From: Acidobacteriaceae bacterium
Lineage (GTDB): Bacteria; Acidobacteriota; Terriglobia; Terriglobales; Acidobacteriaceae
Direction of reading: 5' to 3'
NCBI GenBank assembly: GCA_030039035.1
Contig: JASHQQ010000354.1
Coordinates: forward strand, 1-64,000
DNA length: 64,000 nt
This document shows positions 34,016-45,922 of this stretch, piece after piece. The first letter of the stretch is position 1. Each line of letters opens with the position of its first letter. A model generated the notes under the pieces. That model was not told the DNA's origin and did not search any database. It was given only the letters and a program-made list of their open reading frames with translations. A program made the position numbers and the translations under genes.

Positions 34016-35104
34016 ATGTTCCGGATCCTGTGCTGCATCGAAAACTGGTTTGGCAGCAATTCCCGAGCCGCCTCTCAGGCCCTCAGGAGACTTGGCTGCG
34101 ACGTGCTCGAAATCGACCAGCAGAACTTCTTCCCCAGGTTCAGTCTGTTCACATCCCGGGCCGCCGCGCGACTCTTTCGGCCACGCCTCATCCGTGAGTT
34201 CAATGAGCATATCCTTTCGGTTGCGACGAACTTCAGGCCCGACTTCGTCCTGATCTTCAAAGGTGCATTCGTCACCGCGGCGACTCTTCGTTCACTACGC
34301 GGTCTCGGCATCCCGCTTTATAACTTCTTCCCGGATACCTCGGCATTCACCCACGGCGATCTGGTCCTGGAGGGGCTTCCCGAGTACGACTGTATCTTTC
34401 ACACAAAGTTCTTCTGGTTCGCAGACGCATCGAAACGCCTGAAGTTACGTGCCGGATGCTTTCTTCCGCACGGCTATAATCCGGATGTCCATCGGCCGCT
34501 GCAACTTACCGGGAAAGATATCGAAGAGTTCGGTTGCGATGTCAGCTTCATCGCTGTTCATTCGGAGTATAAGGAGAAGATCCTCGACAGGCTCCTTGCC
34601 CTGCGTCCAGACGTCAACCTCTGCCTCTGGGGAAACGGGTGGACAGAGCGCAATCGATCGGCCTCCCTCAACCGTTGCGTCAAGGGCTATGGGCTTCTCG
34701 GCGAACGCTTCTCGCGGGCTATCCAGGCGGCAAGGATCAACCTCGCCATCATGAACGGACCAAGACCCGGTGCTTCGTCGGGAGACCTGACGACCAGCCG
34801 CACCTACGCCATCCCCGCAAGCGGCGGCTTCATGCTGCACCAGCGAAATTCCGAGGTATTGGAACTTTACCGCGAAAACGAGGAGATCGCCTGCTTCGAT
34901 TCCGTCGAGGAGCTCGCCGAAAAGATCGATTTCTACCTTGCGCACCCGGCGGAGCGGGAGCGCATTGCCCGGGCAGGCCGCCTGCGGTGCGTGCCCGCCT
35001 ATTCCTACGATAACCGCATGGCCGAAATTCTTCGCTGGCACGGGGAGCACTTCGGCGGCGAGACTCTCACGACACACGAGCTTGTTACCGGAGCCCCCCG
35101 CTGA
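34016..35104 (+). CDS. CgeB-like glycosyltransferase (GT-B fold)
   Basis: 362-residue protein of the DUF3880/CgeB type. The N-terminal half has RAASQALRRLGCDVLEIDQQ and the C-terminal half ARINLAIMNGPRPG, TTSRTYAIPASGGFML and YLAHPAERERIARAGRLR, which closely resemble CgeB-like glycosyltransferases. The ATG at 34016 has AGGG at a suitable distance. Predicted to be a cytoplasmic glycosyltransferase working on the repeat unit. The donor sugar is unknown. Confidence 0.8.
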   Translation: MFRILCCIENWFGSNSRAASQALRRLGCDVLEIDQQNFFPRFSLFTSRAAARLFRPRLIREFNEHILSVATNFRPDFVLIFKGAFVTAATLRSLRGLGIPLYNFFPDTSAFTHGDLVLEGLPEYDCIFHTKFFWFADASKRLKLRAGCFLPHGYNPDVHRPLQLTGKDIEEFGCDVSFIAVHSEYKEKILDRLLALRPDVNLCLWGNGWTERNRSASLNRCVKGYGLLGERFSRAIQAARINLAIMNGPRPGASSGDLTTSRTYAIPASGGFMLHQRNSEVLELYRENEEIACFDSVEELAEKIDFYLAHPAERERIARAGRLRCVPAYSYDNRMAEILRWHGEHFGGETLTTHELVTGAPR

Positions 35105-35108
35105 ACCT

Positions 35109-36647
35109 ATGAATGGCACTTACTCGGCGCCGTCAAATCCCGGGCAATTTGCTGCCCAGGGTCGCGAGGCCCTGAAGCAAAGGAACACGGGGCTGGTAAC
35201 CTTCACGCTGCTGGCCATCGGCATTCCATGGGGAATCTGGACCTTCGTCGCGGAGATCAGCGGTGGCGGGTCGGATATGGTCGCCTTCAACGCGGCGGCG
35301 GGATGGTACGTTCTGCTCGCCTGTGTCTATCTGGGGCTTCATGGTCTGGAAGACATGGGCTGGTGCAGCATCCCGGTCATCATAACGCTTCGAAGCCTGC
35401 TGTCATTCATTGTGTTGCCGACCTGGCGATTCGCCACCGGCGCGGATCAGATGGACTCTGTCTACGTCCACGCCATGGTTTTGATCCTGATTGCCTTTGT
35501 GGCGCTATGGACGGGAAGCCTGATCCTGATGAAGCGCACGCGTCTGAACTTTGTTCCCCGGTCCGGACGATCGTCAGTCCGGGTTCAGCTCATCTGCTGT
35601 GCCACCTTCGTGGTCGGCCTGGTTACAAAGTTCATTATGTGGCGGACCGGCCTGTTATCGTATCTTTCCGTCCCCGGTGTGAGAGAGTCCATTGCCGAAT
35701 CCATGGAGTGGATCGTATTCCTGGCCAACCTGCTGTGGTTATCGCTCGCGGTTTCAGCGATCGAAGTCTTCGGAAAGCGATCGGCAAGCGCCCTGATGAA
35801 AATCGTTCTGGTGCTCTCGATCGCGTTTTCGTGCATATTTGGCTTGGTCTCGGGAATGAAACAGCAGCTTTTCCAGCCCCTGATCCTGCTTGCCGCCATT
35901 TTCGGCATTACCCGGCGACGGATTCCCCGCTCCGCTCTCCTGTTGCCGGTGCTGCTGGTTGTGATCTATCCGTTCTATAACGCCTATCGTGAAAATCTGC
36001 TCATGGGCTATCGTTACGAGTCCAACACACTGAGCGGGCTGAAGACGGTCGTTGTCAAGTCGTTCGATGACGTCATCTCGGGGAATTACGCCGCATCGGG
36101 CAAACACAGGAGCGGATTCGACAGCAGCGTAAATCGCCTTACAGTCCTGAACGATCTTCATGACCTTCTTAGCCTGCCCGTTCCTTCCCTGATGAATGGC
36201 GATGAAAAAGTATGGATGGCGCCGGTCTATCCCTTTATCCCCAGATTTCTCTGGGAGAACAAGCCCCTCCTGAACAAGGGACAGCGATTCAGCATCGCGC
36301 TTGGGCGGCCGATGACAACATCCTCCTCCATGACGCCGGTCGGGGATATCTACACGATCTACGGCATGTGGGGAGTCGTTCTGGCGCCGTTCCTATGGGG
36401 GATCTGCCTGCAGTTCTACATGAATCGCATGACGCGCGGGGATCTTTCCGAAAGAGGGCTGCTGGTCTATCTTCTTTTGCTGGTCCCGCTGATCAACATC
36501 GAAAACGATGTCGCGTCCCTGGTTGCCGCAGCTGTGCAGGCGGGTGCGATAGCCGTGGTTCTTTCCTGGCTTTTCTATGGCTCACGGCCCGCGAAGTCGC
36601 GCAGCGCACGATACAGCCAGCCTGTCGCAAACATCGGCGTCTCCTGA
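35109..36647 (+). CDS. polytopic membrane protein, candidate Wzy-type polysaccharide polymerase
   Basis: 512-residue integral membrane protein with about 11-13 hydrophobic segments and a long periplasmic loop (about 300-385, with FDSSVNRLTVLNDLHDLL and PFIPRFLWENKPLLNKGQ). Loops of this kind with Arg residues are typical of Wzy polymerases, which vary strongly in sequence. Position between glycosyltransferases and the flippase/exporter genes supports the call; there is no diagnostic motif. ATG at 35109, 4 bp after the previous stop. It would join repeat units in the periplasm. Confidence 0.7.
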   Translation: MNGTYSAPSNPGQFAAQGREALKQRNTGLVTFTLLAIGIPWGIWTFVAEISGGGSDMVAFNAAAGWYVLLACVYLGLHGLEDMGWCSIPVIITLRSLLSFIVLPTWRFATGADQMDSVYVHAMVLILIAFVALWTGSLILMKRTRLNFVPRSGRSSVRVQLICCATFVVGLVTKFIMWRTGLLSYLSVPGVRESIAESMEWIVFLANLLWLSLAVSAIEVFGKRSASALMKIVLVLSIAFSCIFGLVSGMKQQLFQPLILLAAIFGITRRRIPRSALLLPVLLVVIYPFYNAYRENLLMGYRYESNTLSGLKTVVVKSFDDVISGNYAASGKHRSGFDSSVNRLTVLNDLHDLLSLPVPSLMNGDEKVWMAPVYPFIPRFLWENKPLLNKGQRFSIALGRPMTTSSSMTPVGDIYTIYGMWGVVLAPFLWGICLQFYMNRMTRGDLSERGLLVYLLLLVPLINIENDVASLVAAAVQAGAIAVVLSWLFYGSRPAKSRSARYSQPVANIGVS

Positions 36648-36666
36648 CCCCGCAAGGGAGTATCCT

Positions 36667-38208
36667 TTGAATCCGTTTCCATGGATGGATGACGGCCGCG
36701 CGATGCTGACGAGGGCATACCGGGAGATCGGGCGCCGAAGAAGCCTGAAAATCGCCATCGCCCTTCTCGCGCTCGCGACGCCATGGTCCCGTATGCCGGC
36801 GTTGCAGTCCGGCGAGGAGCAACGGAATCTCGCGCCAGGGCAAAACATGGTCGATGCGGCCCGCTCCAGCGGCTCCGACATCGGGCAGAAGATCGTTTCG
36901 GCCTCGGCAAATTGCGCGGACTGTACCGTGGACGTGCCGCGGGGCAGTTATACGCTGGCGGCAAGCTCCTCCGCGCCGCGCACGGTTGTGCTCAGGTTCG
37001 AGCCCGGCGCCGTCGTTACCGTCCCGAGCGGTGTGAAATGGACGATCGACAGCGAGCTGGACATCGGGAATCATCAGGCGTTCCGCGTTCTGCCCGGAGG
37101 ATCGGTGACGATCGGAAAGGGTATGACGCAGCCGGAGTGGTTCGGGGCGAAGGGCGATGGAGTTACAGACGATACCGATGCTCTCCGCGCAGCGGCAGCG
37201 GCTCTGCCATCGAACCACGGAGTGGTTCGCCTCGGCGTCGGATTCTATCTGGTCACAGGCACGGTCGACATCGGCTCTCCCGGCGAAGGCGTCCGGGCAA
37301 GCCGCCACGCGCTGCGCGGCGAAGGGCCCGGCTCGGTGATCGCTTGCAAACCCCCCGGGCCGCTCACTTCGTGCATCCGCCTCACCGATTCCTCGCTTTC
37401 ATCCATCTCGGACCTTTCCATTCAGGCCGCCGATAATGTTACCTATGCGCTCAACATTACCGCGGCCGGATCCACCGAGCAGGTGAACGTGATCAATGTA
37501 TCGGTCTTCGGCGGCGTGAATGCCGTTGCCATCGGCCCGGACACGATCAGGGACGTCGCCGAGGTGATGATGTACGGCGTTGTGGCGCGACATGCCTCGA
37601 ATGCCGGAATCCTTCTCGGCAACGGAATATCGGGCAATGTGGCGAATATCGCATGCACCGGATGCACCAGCTCGGATAACAACTACGGCGTGGAGATGAA
37701 TGGCGCGAACATCTCCTGGTTTGGCGGCGCAACCTCGGCTAACAGGACGGCGGATTTCTATCTTCGTCAAACCAACACAGAGCCGATCACCATCGAAAGC
37801 GTGCGCTCGGAGAAGTCGGGCAGGTTCTGGTACACCGCAACCCATACTACCGCGGACGGCGATGTGTCGATCCGGGACGTTTACGTAGCCGGATTTACCG
37901 CCGGCGACGGCAATGTGGTTTATCACATCGCCTCGATGCCCATTCTGATCGAGAACAGCACTTTCCGGAGCAGCCCCGCCGGAATCACCCGCTTCCTCGT
38001 GCAAAACCTCGAGGCTCATCCTACCCCTTTTACGATGATCAACGTAACCACGGATAACCCTGCGATGCCGGGCATCCTCGAGACGATGAACCGGGATGCG
38101 CGGCTTGTCCTGTTCTCCGAGGGTGACTCGATCAGAACTCCGGCCGGCATCATTCCAGGATCGGGAAAGGTGTTCATGCACGGTTCGGTTTCCCAGGGCG
38201 TCCGCTGA
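36667..38208 (+). CDS. pectate-lyase-like right-handed beta-helix protein, secreted
   Basis: 513-residue protein with an N-terminal signal or membrane anchor (KIAIALLALATPWSRM) followed by a glycan-binding-type parallel beta-helix. The segment PEWFGAKGDGVTDDTDALRA is the pectate_lyase_3 hallmark, followed by many short repeats with NxxV and Asn ladders. The start is TTG at 36667 with AAGGGAG 7 nt upstream. Such proteins in exopolysaccharide loci act as lyases, epimerases or depolymerases on the polymer. No definite catalytic residues were assigned. Confidence 0.78.
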   Translation: MNPFPWMDDGRAMLTRAYREIGRRRSLKIAIALLALATPWSRMPALQSGEEQRNLAPGQNMVDAARSSGSDIGQKIVSASANCADCTVDVPRGSYTLAASSSAPRTVVLRFEPGAVVTVPSGVKWTIDSELDIGNHQAFRVLPGGSVTIGKGMTQPEWFGAKGDGVTDDTDALRAAAAALPSNHGVVRLGVGFYLVTGTVDIGSPGEGVRASRHALRGEGPGSVIACKPPGPLTSCIRLTDSSLSSISDLSIQAADNVTYALNITAAGSTEQVNVINVSVFGGVNAVAIGPDTIRDVAEVMMYGVVARHASNAGILLGNGISGNVANIACTGCTSSDNNYGVEMNGANISWFGGATSANRTADFYLRQTNTEPITIESVRSEKSGRFWYTATHTTADGDVSIRDVYVAGFTAGDGNVVYHIASMPILIENSTFRSSPAGITRFLVQNLEAHPTPFTMINVTTDNPAMPGILETMNRDARLVLFSEGDSIRTPAGIIPGSGKVFMHGSVSQGVR

Positions 38209-38313
38209 GTTGCCGGGGAAACGACTCATCGGTAACGCGGCGCGGCTGGCTGAAAGCGAAGGCGGCGCAGCCCCCATCGTTCGCCCCAACCGGAATTGGA
38301 AAAGGGAGATTCT

Positions 38314-40363
<2,050 letters not shown>

Positions 40364-40477
40364 CCGGGTGCGGCAGTCCGACTTCAACCCCGTTCCTGGA
40401 GCGGTCCAGTTTCATTCCGGAATCGTCATCCGGGGCGCGCTTCGTATTGCGAGCACCTGCGCAAGAAGGTCGGAATC

Positions 40478-42337
40478 ATGTGTGGAATAGCCGGCATTGC
40501 GGGAGATGCAGGTCTCGAAAGATCGATGGAGAGCTCTGTGCGCGCCATGACCAATCGCATGCGCAGACGAGGCCCCGACGGTGAGGGGATCTGGATCGGG
40601 GAAGGTGTCGTCCTGGGCCATCGAAGGCTTGCGATTCTGGATCCCCATGCGCGCGCGAACCAGCCCATGGCTACCATGGACGGAAGGTACACAATCGTAT
40701 TCAATGGCGAGATTTATAACTTTCGCGATCTTCGCGCGGAACTCGAATCGGCGGGAGTTGCGTTTCGGACCAGTTCCGATACCGAGGTGCTGCTCGCGCT
40801 ATTTGCCAGGCACGGCGAGCGCATGCTTTCCAAACTGCGGGGAATGTTTGCCTTCGCAATCTGGGATTCCCAGACCCGCGAGCTGTTTCTGGCGCGCGAT
40901 CCATACGGCATCAAGCCGCTCTACTATTCCGTTCAGCCCCATGAGTTTCTGTTCGCGTCACAAGTAAAGACCTTGCTCGTCTCGGGCAGGATATCCGGCG
41001 ACGTGGAACCCGCAGGCCTGGCAGGATTCTACCTCTGGGGAAGCGTCCCGGAACCGTGGACGCTCTGCAAGAACGTGTTCGCGCTTCCGGCCGGATGCTG
41101 GCTTCGTGCAAAGGCCCGTGGGCCGGCAACGCCGGTGTCGTGGAAAGACCTGCGCGGCAATTGGGAGCACGAAGGCTCTTTGCGCCCGGAGGCTGGGATT
41201 CAATCCCATGTACGACGGGCCTTGACTGAATCCGTACGATTTCACCTCGTGTCCGATGTTCCCATCTGCGTCTTTCTGTCCGGAGGCATCGACTCCGGTG
41301 TTATTGCCGGTCTGGCTTCGGGGCTCGGGGCACGCGTCGAGGGCATCACTCTCGGGTTCGACGAGTTTTCGGCGTTGCACCGCGACGAGGTTCCGACGGC
41401 CGCGACAATAGCGGCGCATTACGGACTCCCGCATCACGTCCGGCGCGTCTCGCGCGGCGAATTCGAGGACGACCTGCCTCGAATCCTTGATGCCATGGAT
41501 CAACCCTCCATCGACGGCATAAACACCTGGTTCGCCAGCAAGGCGGCGGCGGAACGAGGCTACAAGGTGGTCTTGTCCGGCATCGGCGGTGACGAACTGT
41601 TTCGCGGATACACTTATATGAACTCCATACCGGGACGAGTACGCATCGGGAGGGCAATCGCATCCATTCCCGGATACAGATATCTGCTTGGAGTTCCGTG
41701 CGGAATTCTGGCAAGACGCTGGAAGCAGCCAAAGCTGAGCGCGTTGCCGGATTACATGGGCACTTTGGAGGGAGCATATCTCCTCAAGCGTGGCCTCTTT
41801 ATGCCCGCAGAATTGCCGCTCCTGATGGGTCAGGAGATGTCGTCTGAAGGTTTGAAGCGTCTCCGCGCGACAGTTCCGGGTGGGTGCGTCGTCGCAGGCA
41901 TGAAGCCGGGTGCCGCGGTTTGCATGCTGGATTCGACTCTTTACCTGCGCAATCAGCTCCTACGCGACAGTGACTGGGCGAGCATGGCACATTCGCTCGA
42001 ACTGCGGACACCTCTCGTCGACGCGCTGCTGCTTGAAGAATTGATGCCGTGTTTCAACGGGTTCTCGAACGGGGCCGGCAAGCAAATGCTTGCCCGCTCT
42101 CCGGAGATTGCCCTGCCTCCCGAAGTGGTGACGCGCCGCAAGACGGGGTTCGGAGTGCCGATGGAGCATTGGATCACGTCGGCAAGCAAGGAGGGGAGCC
42201 GGAGCCGGCGGCCGTTGCCTGTGGAAACCGGGACGTCCTGGGCGCGGCGATGGGCCAGTCTGGTCCTCGAATCGGGTTTCGATAACTTGCTGAATTCAGT
42301 AACCCCGGAGATACCCGCGCATGCATGTGCCGGTTGA
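40478..42337 (+). CDS. glutamine-hydrolysing asparagine-synthase-like amidotransferase
   Basis: 619-residue AsnB-type enzyme. The N-terminal Ntn glutaminase begins with the catalytic Cys2 (MCGIAGIAGD) and has RRGPDGEG and NGEIYNF. The synthase domain has the PP-loop LSGGIDSGVIAGLAS, and GIGGDELFRGY. In polysaccharide loci such proteins are thought to amidate uronic acids or an amino-acid substituent rather than make asparagine. The ATG at 40478 starts exactly at the Ntn Cys. It overlaps the next glycosyltransferase by 17 bp. The actual acceptor is unknown. Confidence 0.88.
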   Translation: MCGIAGIAGDAGLERSMESSVRAMTNRMRRRGPDGEGIWIGEGVVLGHRRLAILDPHARANQPMATMDGRYTIVFNGEIYNFRDLRAELESAGVAFRTSSDTEVLLALFARHGERMLSKLRGMFAFAIWDSQTRELFLARDPYGIKPLYYSVQPHEFLFASQVKTLLVSGRISGDVEPAGLAGFYLWGSVPEPWTLCKNVFALPAGCWLRAKARGPATPVSWKDLRGNWEHEGSLRPEAGIQSHVRRALTESVRFHLVSDVPICVFLSGGIDSGVIAGLASGLGARVEGITLGFDEFSALHRDEVPTAATIAAHYGLPHHVRRVSRGEFEDDLPRILDAMDQPSIDGINTWFASKAAAERGYKVVLSGIGGDELFRGYTYMNSIPGRVRIGRAIASIPGYRYLLGVPCGILARRWKQPKLSALPDYMGTLEGAYLLKRGLFMPAELPLLMGQEMSSEGLKRLRATVPGGCVVAGMKPGAAVCMLDSTLYLRNQLLRDSDWASMAHSLELRTPLVDALLLEELMPCFNGFSNGAGKQMLARSPEIALPPEVVTRRKTGFGVPMEHWITSASKEGSRSRRPLPVETGTSWARRWASLVLESGFDNLLNSVTPEIPAHACAG

Positions 42338-43589
42338 GCGGGCGGCGGGTTTCGAGACGCCGGAGACCGCGAAGGCGGGTCGCCCGCGCGTTCTTGTCTG
42401 CGTGCCCCGTTACTTGCCAGGATATAAATCGGGCGGGCCGATCCGCTCGGTATCGAACCTGGTGGCCCAACTCGGCTCCCGTTTCGAGTTTTATGTTGTG
42501 ACAAGAGACAGGGATGCAGGGGATGATATCAGCTATCCTGGAATAACTCCGGGAAAGTGGCATCAGGTCGGAGACACGCAAGTCCTCTACTGCTCGTCCA
42601 TTCGTCCGGCAATTCTGCGACGGGCATACGAGGAAGTGCGGCCCAATGCCGTCCTGCTCAATTCCTTTCACGACACTTTTACAGTTGTGATGCTGCTCCT
42701 TCGCCGCATTGGAGCGTTTGGAAGGACGCCGTTTGTTCTGGCGCCGCGCGGTGAGTTTTCGCGGGGCGCACTTCGGGTCAAGCGGTGGAAAAAAGCCACT
42801 TACCGGTCTCTCGCCAAGGCGCTGGGGCTGTACAACAACTTATCCTGGCATGTCACTACTGAATACGAGAAGGCTGACCTTGTCAGGATCTCTCCCGTCT
42901 GGCGACTCAAAGCCGATTCCATCCACATTGCCCGCGGGATGAGCGATGCGTTGCCCGCCCCGGGTCCAGATCGCCGGAAGCAGCCCGGATCCGTGAAGCT
43001 CGTCTTTATTGCGCGCATAAGCGAAATGAAGAATCTGGATTTCTTGCTGGAACTCCTTCACGAAGTTGACGGTAACGTTGAGATCGATCTTTTTGGCCCG
43101 GTTGCCGAAAAGGACGAGGTCTACTGGAAAAGATGCCGCCATATCCTGGACAAGCTCCCGGCGAACATCCGCGCCAGGTATCACGGCCCTGTCGACCACT
43201 CGGCGGTGCCCCGGTTGATGCGCGATCATCACTTTTTTGTGCTGCCCACAAGGGGCGAAAACTTCTGCCATTCGGCAGTGGAGTCCCTGATCAATGGGAC
43301 GCCGGTTCTGCTCAGCGATCAGACTCCCTGGAGGAGACTGCAGGAATCAGGAGCTGGGTTTGATCTGCCCCTGAGCGAACGCGGCGCCTGGATCTCCGCG
43401 CTCCAGGCCTGTGTCGATATGGATGATGAAATCTACGCCGGTTATGAGAGAGGTGCGCTGGATTACAGCCGGCGATTCTCCGTCGCTCAGGCCGTGGAGG
43501 AGCACATTGCGATGTTCGAAGCAGCATTGGATCAAAAGGGTCATTCGGGTGCGGCAGACCAGGACCACCGGTGGAGTTTGTGGGCGTAA
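42321..43589 (+). CDS. GT4-type glycosyltransferase
   Basis: 422-residue GT-B glycosyltransferase. N-terminal VCVPRYLPGYKSGGPIRSVS is typical of GT4 enzymes of exopolysaccharide loci; C-terminal features include VFIARISEMKNLDFLLELL, DLFGPVAEKDEVYW and FVLPTRGENFCHSAVESLIN. The ATG at 42321 has a CCGGAG upstream and overlaps the amidotransferase stop, so the two are coupled. Donor unknown. Confidence 0.87.
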   Translation: MHVPVERAAGFETPETAKAGRPRVLVCVPRYLPGYKSGGPIRSVSNLVAQLGSRFEFYVVTRDRDAGDDISYPGITPGKWHQVGDTQVLYCSSIRPAILRRAYEEVRPNAVLLNSFHDTFTVVMLLLRRIGAFGRTPFVLAPRGEFSRGALRVKRWKKATYRSLAKALGLYNNLSWHVTTEYEKADLVRISPVWRLKADSIHIARGMSDALPAPGPDRRKQPGSVKLVFIARISEMKNLDFLLELLHEVDGNVEIDLFGPVAEKDEVYWKRCRHILDKLPANIRARYHGPVDHSAVPRLMRDHHFFVLPTRGENFCHSAVESLINGTPVLLSDQTPWRRLQESGAGFDLPLSERGAWISALQACVDMDDEIYAGYERGALDYSRRFSVAQAVEEHIAMFEAALDQKGHSGAADQDHRWSLWA

Positions 43590-43660
43590 GTGCCAGGAGG
43601 GTCGGGCCCCTGGGCCTGCGAAAAGCTTTGGCGCCTTTTCAGGAAGAGCGGTTGAACAGA

Positions 43661-45922
43661 ATGACGGAGCAAATCGGCCCGGACGACCTCGGCAATTCCG
43701 CCGTGGAGGCCCGCCCGGGATTCTGCGCGCCGCACCTTCCCTGTACAACACGGCCCGCAGTCAACGATCCGTCGCCGTCCGGGAGAGCAAGTGCAAAGGT
43801 GGCGACGGTCATCCTCTATTTGAAGGCACTGAAAACTCTCGGCCCGATGTGGGCCGTCAAGCGAACGCGAATTGTCCTGCTGAAGAAATGCGGAGCCCTT
43901 GAGCGCAGAACTCCCCTGATCCCATGGAGCGGTCTGTCGCTGGACAGGATTCTGGCGGAAGGGGTGCCGCGTCAAGCCGACCGTTACTTCGATTGGCGGC
44001 GGGACCATTCGCCCGCCTTCTTCTTTGAAGATGCTCCGGATCTTCGCCAGTGCGGCATCGCCTCCGAGACTTCGACTCACGCTGCAGACCAGATCCTGCG
44101 CGGCCAATTTCCCTTCTTCGGATATTCCGTGAACGCCGGATTCCCGCCCGACTGGCAGCGAAATCCCGTCTCTTTCACTCAAGCCCCCGGAAGGCATTGG
44201 TCGGCTATCGATGAATTCGCAATGGAAGATATCAAGCAATGGTGGGAATTGAATCGCTTCAGTTGGGTGTTCTGGCTGGGCAGGGCGTATCTTCAAACCC
44301 GCGACGAACGCTACCCGGAAGCATTCTGGAATCTTGTTGAAAGCTGGATCGCGCAGAACCCTCCCAACTGGGGTGTCAATTGGCTGTGCGGACAGGAAGC
44401 GTCCTTCCGAAGCATGGCGTTGTGTTTCGGATTTTACGCCTTTCGAAAGGCGGCGTCGTCTGTTCCGGGGCGGGTTGCGTTGTTTCTATCGCTGCTTGCG
44501 GCGCACGCGCGGCGCATCGATGCATTCCACGAATACGCGCATTCGCAGAAGAACAATCATGCCATTAGCGAGGGCGTCGGGTTATGGACGATCGGGTTGC
44601 TCTTTCCGGAACTGAGGGATTCAGAACGATGGAAGAACCGCGGAAAACGCATCGTCGAAGATGAAGTCCGGCGCCAGGTTTATCCGGACGGGAGTTATAT
44701 TCAACACTCCACGAATTACCATCGCGTGTTCCTGCAGGACCTCCTGTGGGCATTGAGGCTTGGCGAGCGCAATGGCGACCCGTTTCCCTCCGGCGTATTT
44801 CTCTCATTTCGGAAAGCTGTGCAGTTGCTGCACGAACTCACCGATCCCGAAACCGGCTTCGCGCCCAACTGCGGCGCAAACGATGGCGCATGGGTTCTTC
44901 CTCTTAGCGATTGCTCCTTCCCCGACATGCGGCCCACCCTGCAAGCCTGCCATTTCCTTGCCAGCGGAGAACGGCTCTACCCGCCGGGGCCGTGGGATGA
45001 GGAGGCGATTTGGATCAACGGCCCCGGCATTGCGGGTGCTGAGGCGAGGCGGGACGCCAACGGTCACCGCGAATGGAACGCGGACTCCGGGGGTTACTAC
45101 ACCATTCGATCCGGCTCAAGCTGGGCAATGTTGCGTGGGACAAAGTATCGGGATCGCCCATCGCACGCCGACCAGTTGCACCTGGATCTTTGGTGGCGCG
45201 GCGAGAACGTGCTATGCGACTCCGGATCGTATGGCTACAATTCGAAGCCTCCGTTCGAACATGCCTTTGCCGCGACGCGATACCACAACACTGTCACGAT
45301 TGACGGACGTGACCAGATGAAGCGCCTGAGCCGCTTCCTTTGGACGGACTGGGCAAGCGCACGCGTACGCCGCGTGCAACGATGCGGAAGAACCGTTTCC
45401 CTGGAGGGCGAGCACGATGGTTATGCCCGGTGTGGAGTGATTCACCGCAGGGCCATTGCCCTCGTTGAGGCATCCACCTGGCTGGTGATGGACGACCTGA
45501 TCGGAGATGGGCGGCACACCGTGCGTCTCCACTGGCAGACACCGGATGTACCCTGCGGATTTCGCGAACAGGGGACGATGGATTTGACCTTCCCCGCAGG
45601 CGAAGTTCGAATCCAGGTGGCTTCGAACCTGCCATACAAGGTCGATCTCGTGCGCGCCGGCGTGCATGTCCACGGTATGGGAGACGAACTTCCCGATCCC
45701 TCCCGGGGTTGGATGTCGCGATTCTATGGACGGAAGCAGCCGTGCCTGTCGTTCGCGATCGAGAGTTCGTCGGCCCTTCCCGTTCGATTTGTCACACTCA
45801 TCCTGCTGGCCGCCATGCCCGAAGTTCGAGTCGATTTTTCGTCCGGAAGCATTCAGATCGGAGCCACGATATTGCAGCTTCTCCGCCCCGGTGATCCCCG
45901 GGGGATTCTCGCCACACAATGA
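43661..45922 (+). CDS. heparinase II/III-like polysaccharide lyase
   Basis: About 753-residue protein with an alpha-toroid domain (FSWVFWLGRAYLQTRDERY, YAHSQKNNHAISEG with the conserved Asn-Asn-His) and a C-terminal beta-sandwich heparinase II/III domain (PSHADQLHLDLWWRGENVL, then YHNTVTIDG). Family members cleave uronic-acid-containing polymers by beta-elimination. I see no signal peptide, so export or a cytoplasmic role is unclear. The start is uncertain: ATG at 43661 or in-frame TTG at 43652 next to AGGAAGAG. Downstream, the stop overlaps the next ATG (ATGA). It may trim or degrade the exopolysaccharide. Confidence 0.85.
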   Translation: MTEQIGPDDLGNSAVEARPGFCAPHLPCTTRPAVNDPSPSGRASAKVATVILYLKALKTLGPMWAVKRTRIVLLKKCGALERRTPLIPWSGLSLDRILAEGVPRQADRYFDWRRDHSPAFFFEDAPDLRQCGIASETSTHAADQILRGQFPFFGYSVNAGFPPDWQRNPVSFTQAPGRHWSAIDEFAMEDIKQWWELNRFSWVFWLGRAYLQTRDERYPEAFWNLVESWIAQNPPNWGVNWLCGQEASFRSMALCFGFYAFRKAASSVPGRVALFLSLLAAHARRIDAFHEYAHSQKNNHAISEGVGLWTIGLLFPELRDSERWKNRGKRIVEDEVRRQVYPDGSYIQHSTNYHRVFLQDLLWALRLGERNGDPFPSGVFLSFRKAVQLLHELTDPETGFAPNCGANDGAWVLPLSDCSFPDMRPTLQACHFLASGERLYPPGPWDEEAIWINGPGIAGAEARRDANGHREWNADSGGYYTIRSGSSWAMLRGTKYRDRPSHADQLHLDLWWRGENVLCDSGSYGYNSKPPFEHAFAATRYHNTVTIDGRDQMKRLSRFLWTDWASARVRRVQRCGRTVSLEGEHDGYARCGVIHRRAIALVEASTWLVMDDLIGDGRHTVRLHWQTPDVPCGFREQGTMDLTFPAGEVRIQVASNLPYKVDLVRAGVHVHGMGDELPDPSRGWMSRFYGRKQPCLSFAIESSSALPVRFVTLILLAAMPEVRVDFSSGSIQIGATILQLLRPGDPRGILATQ

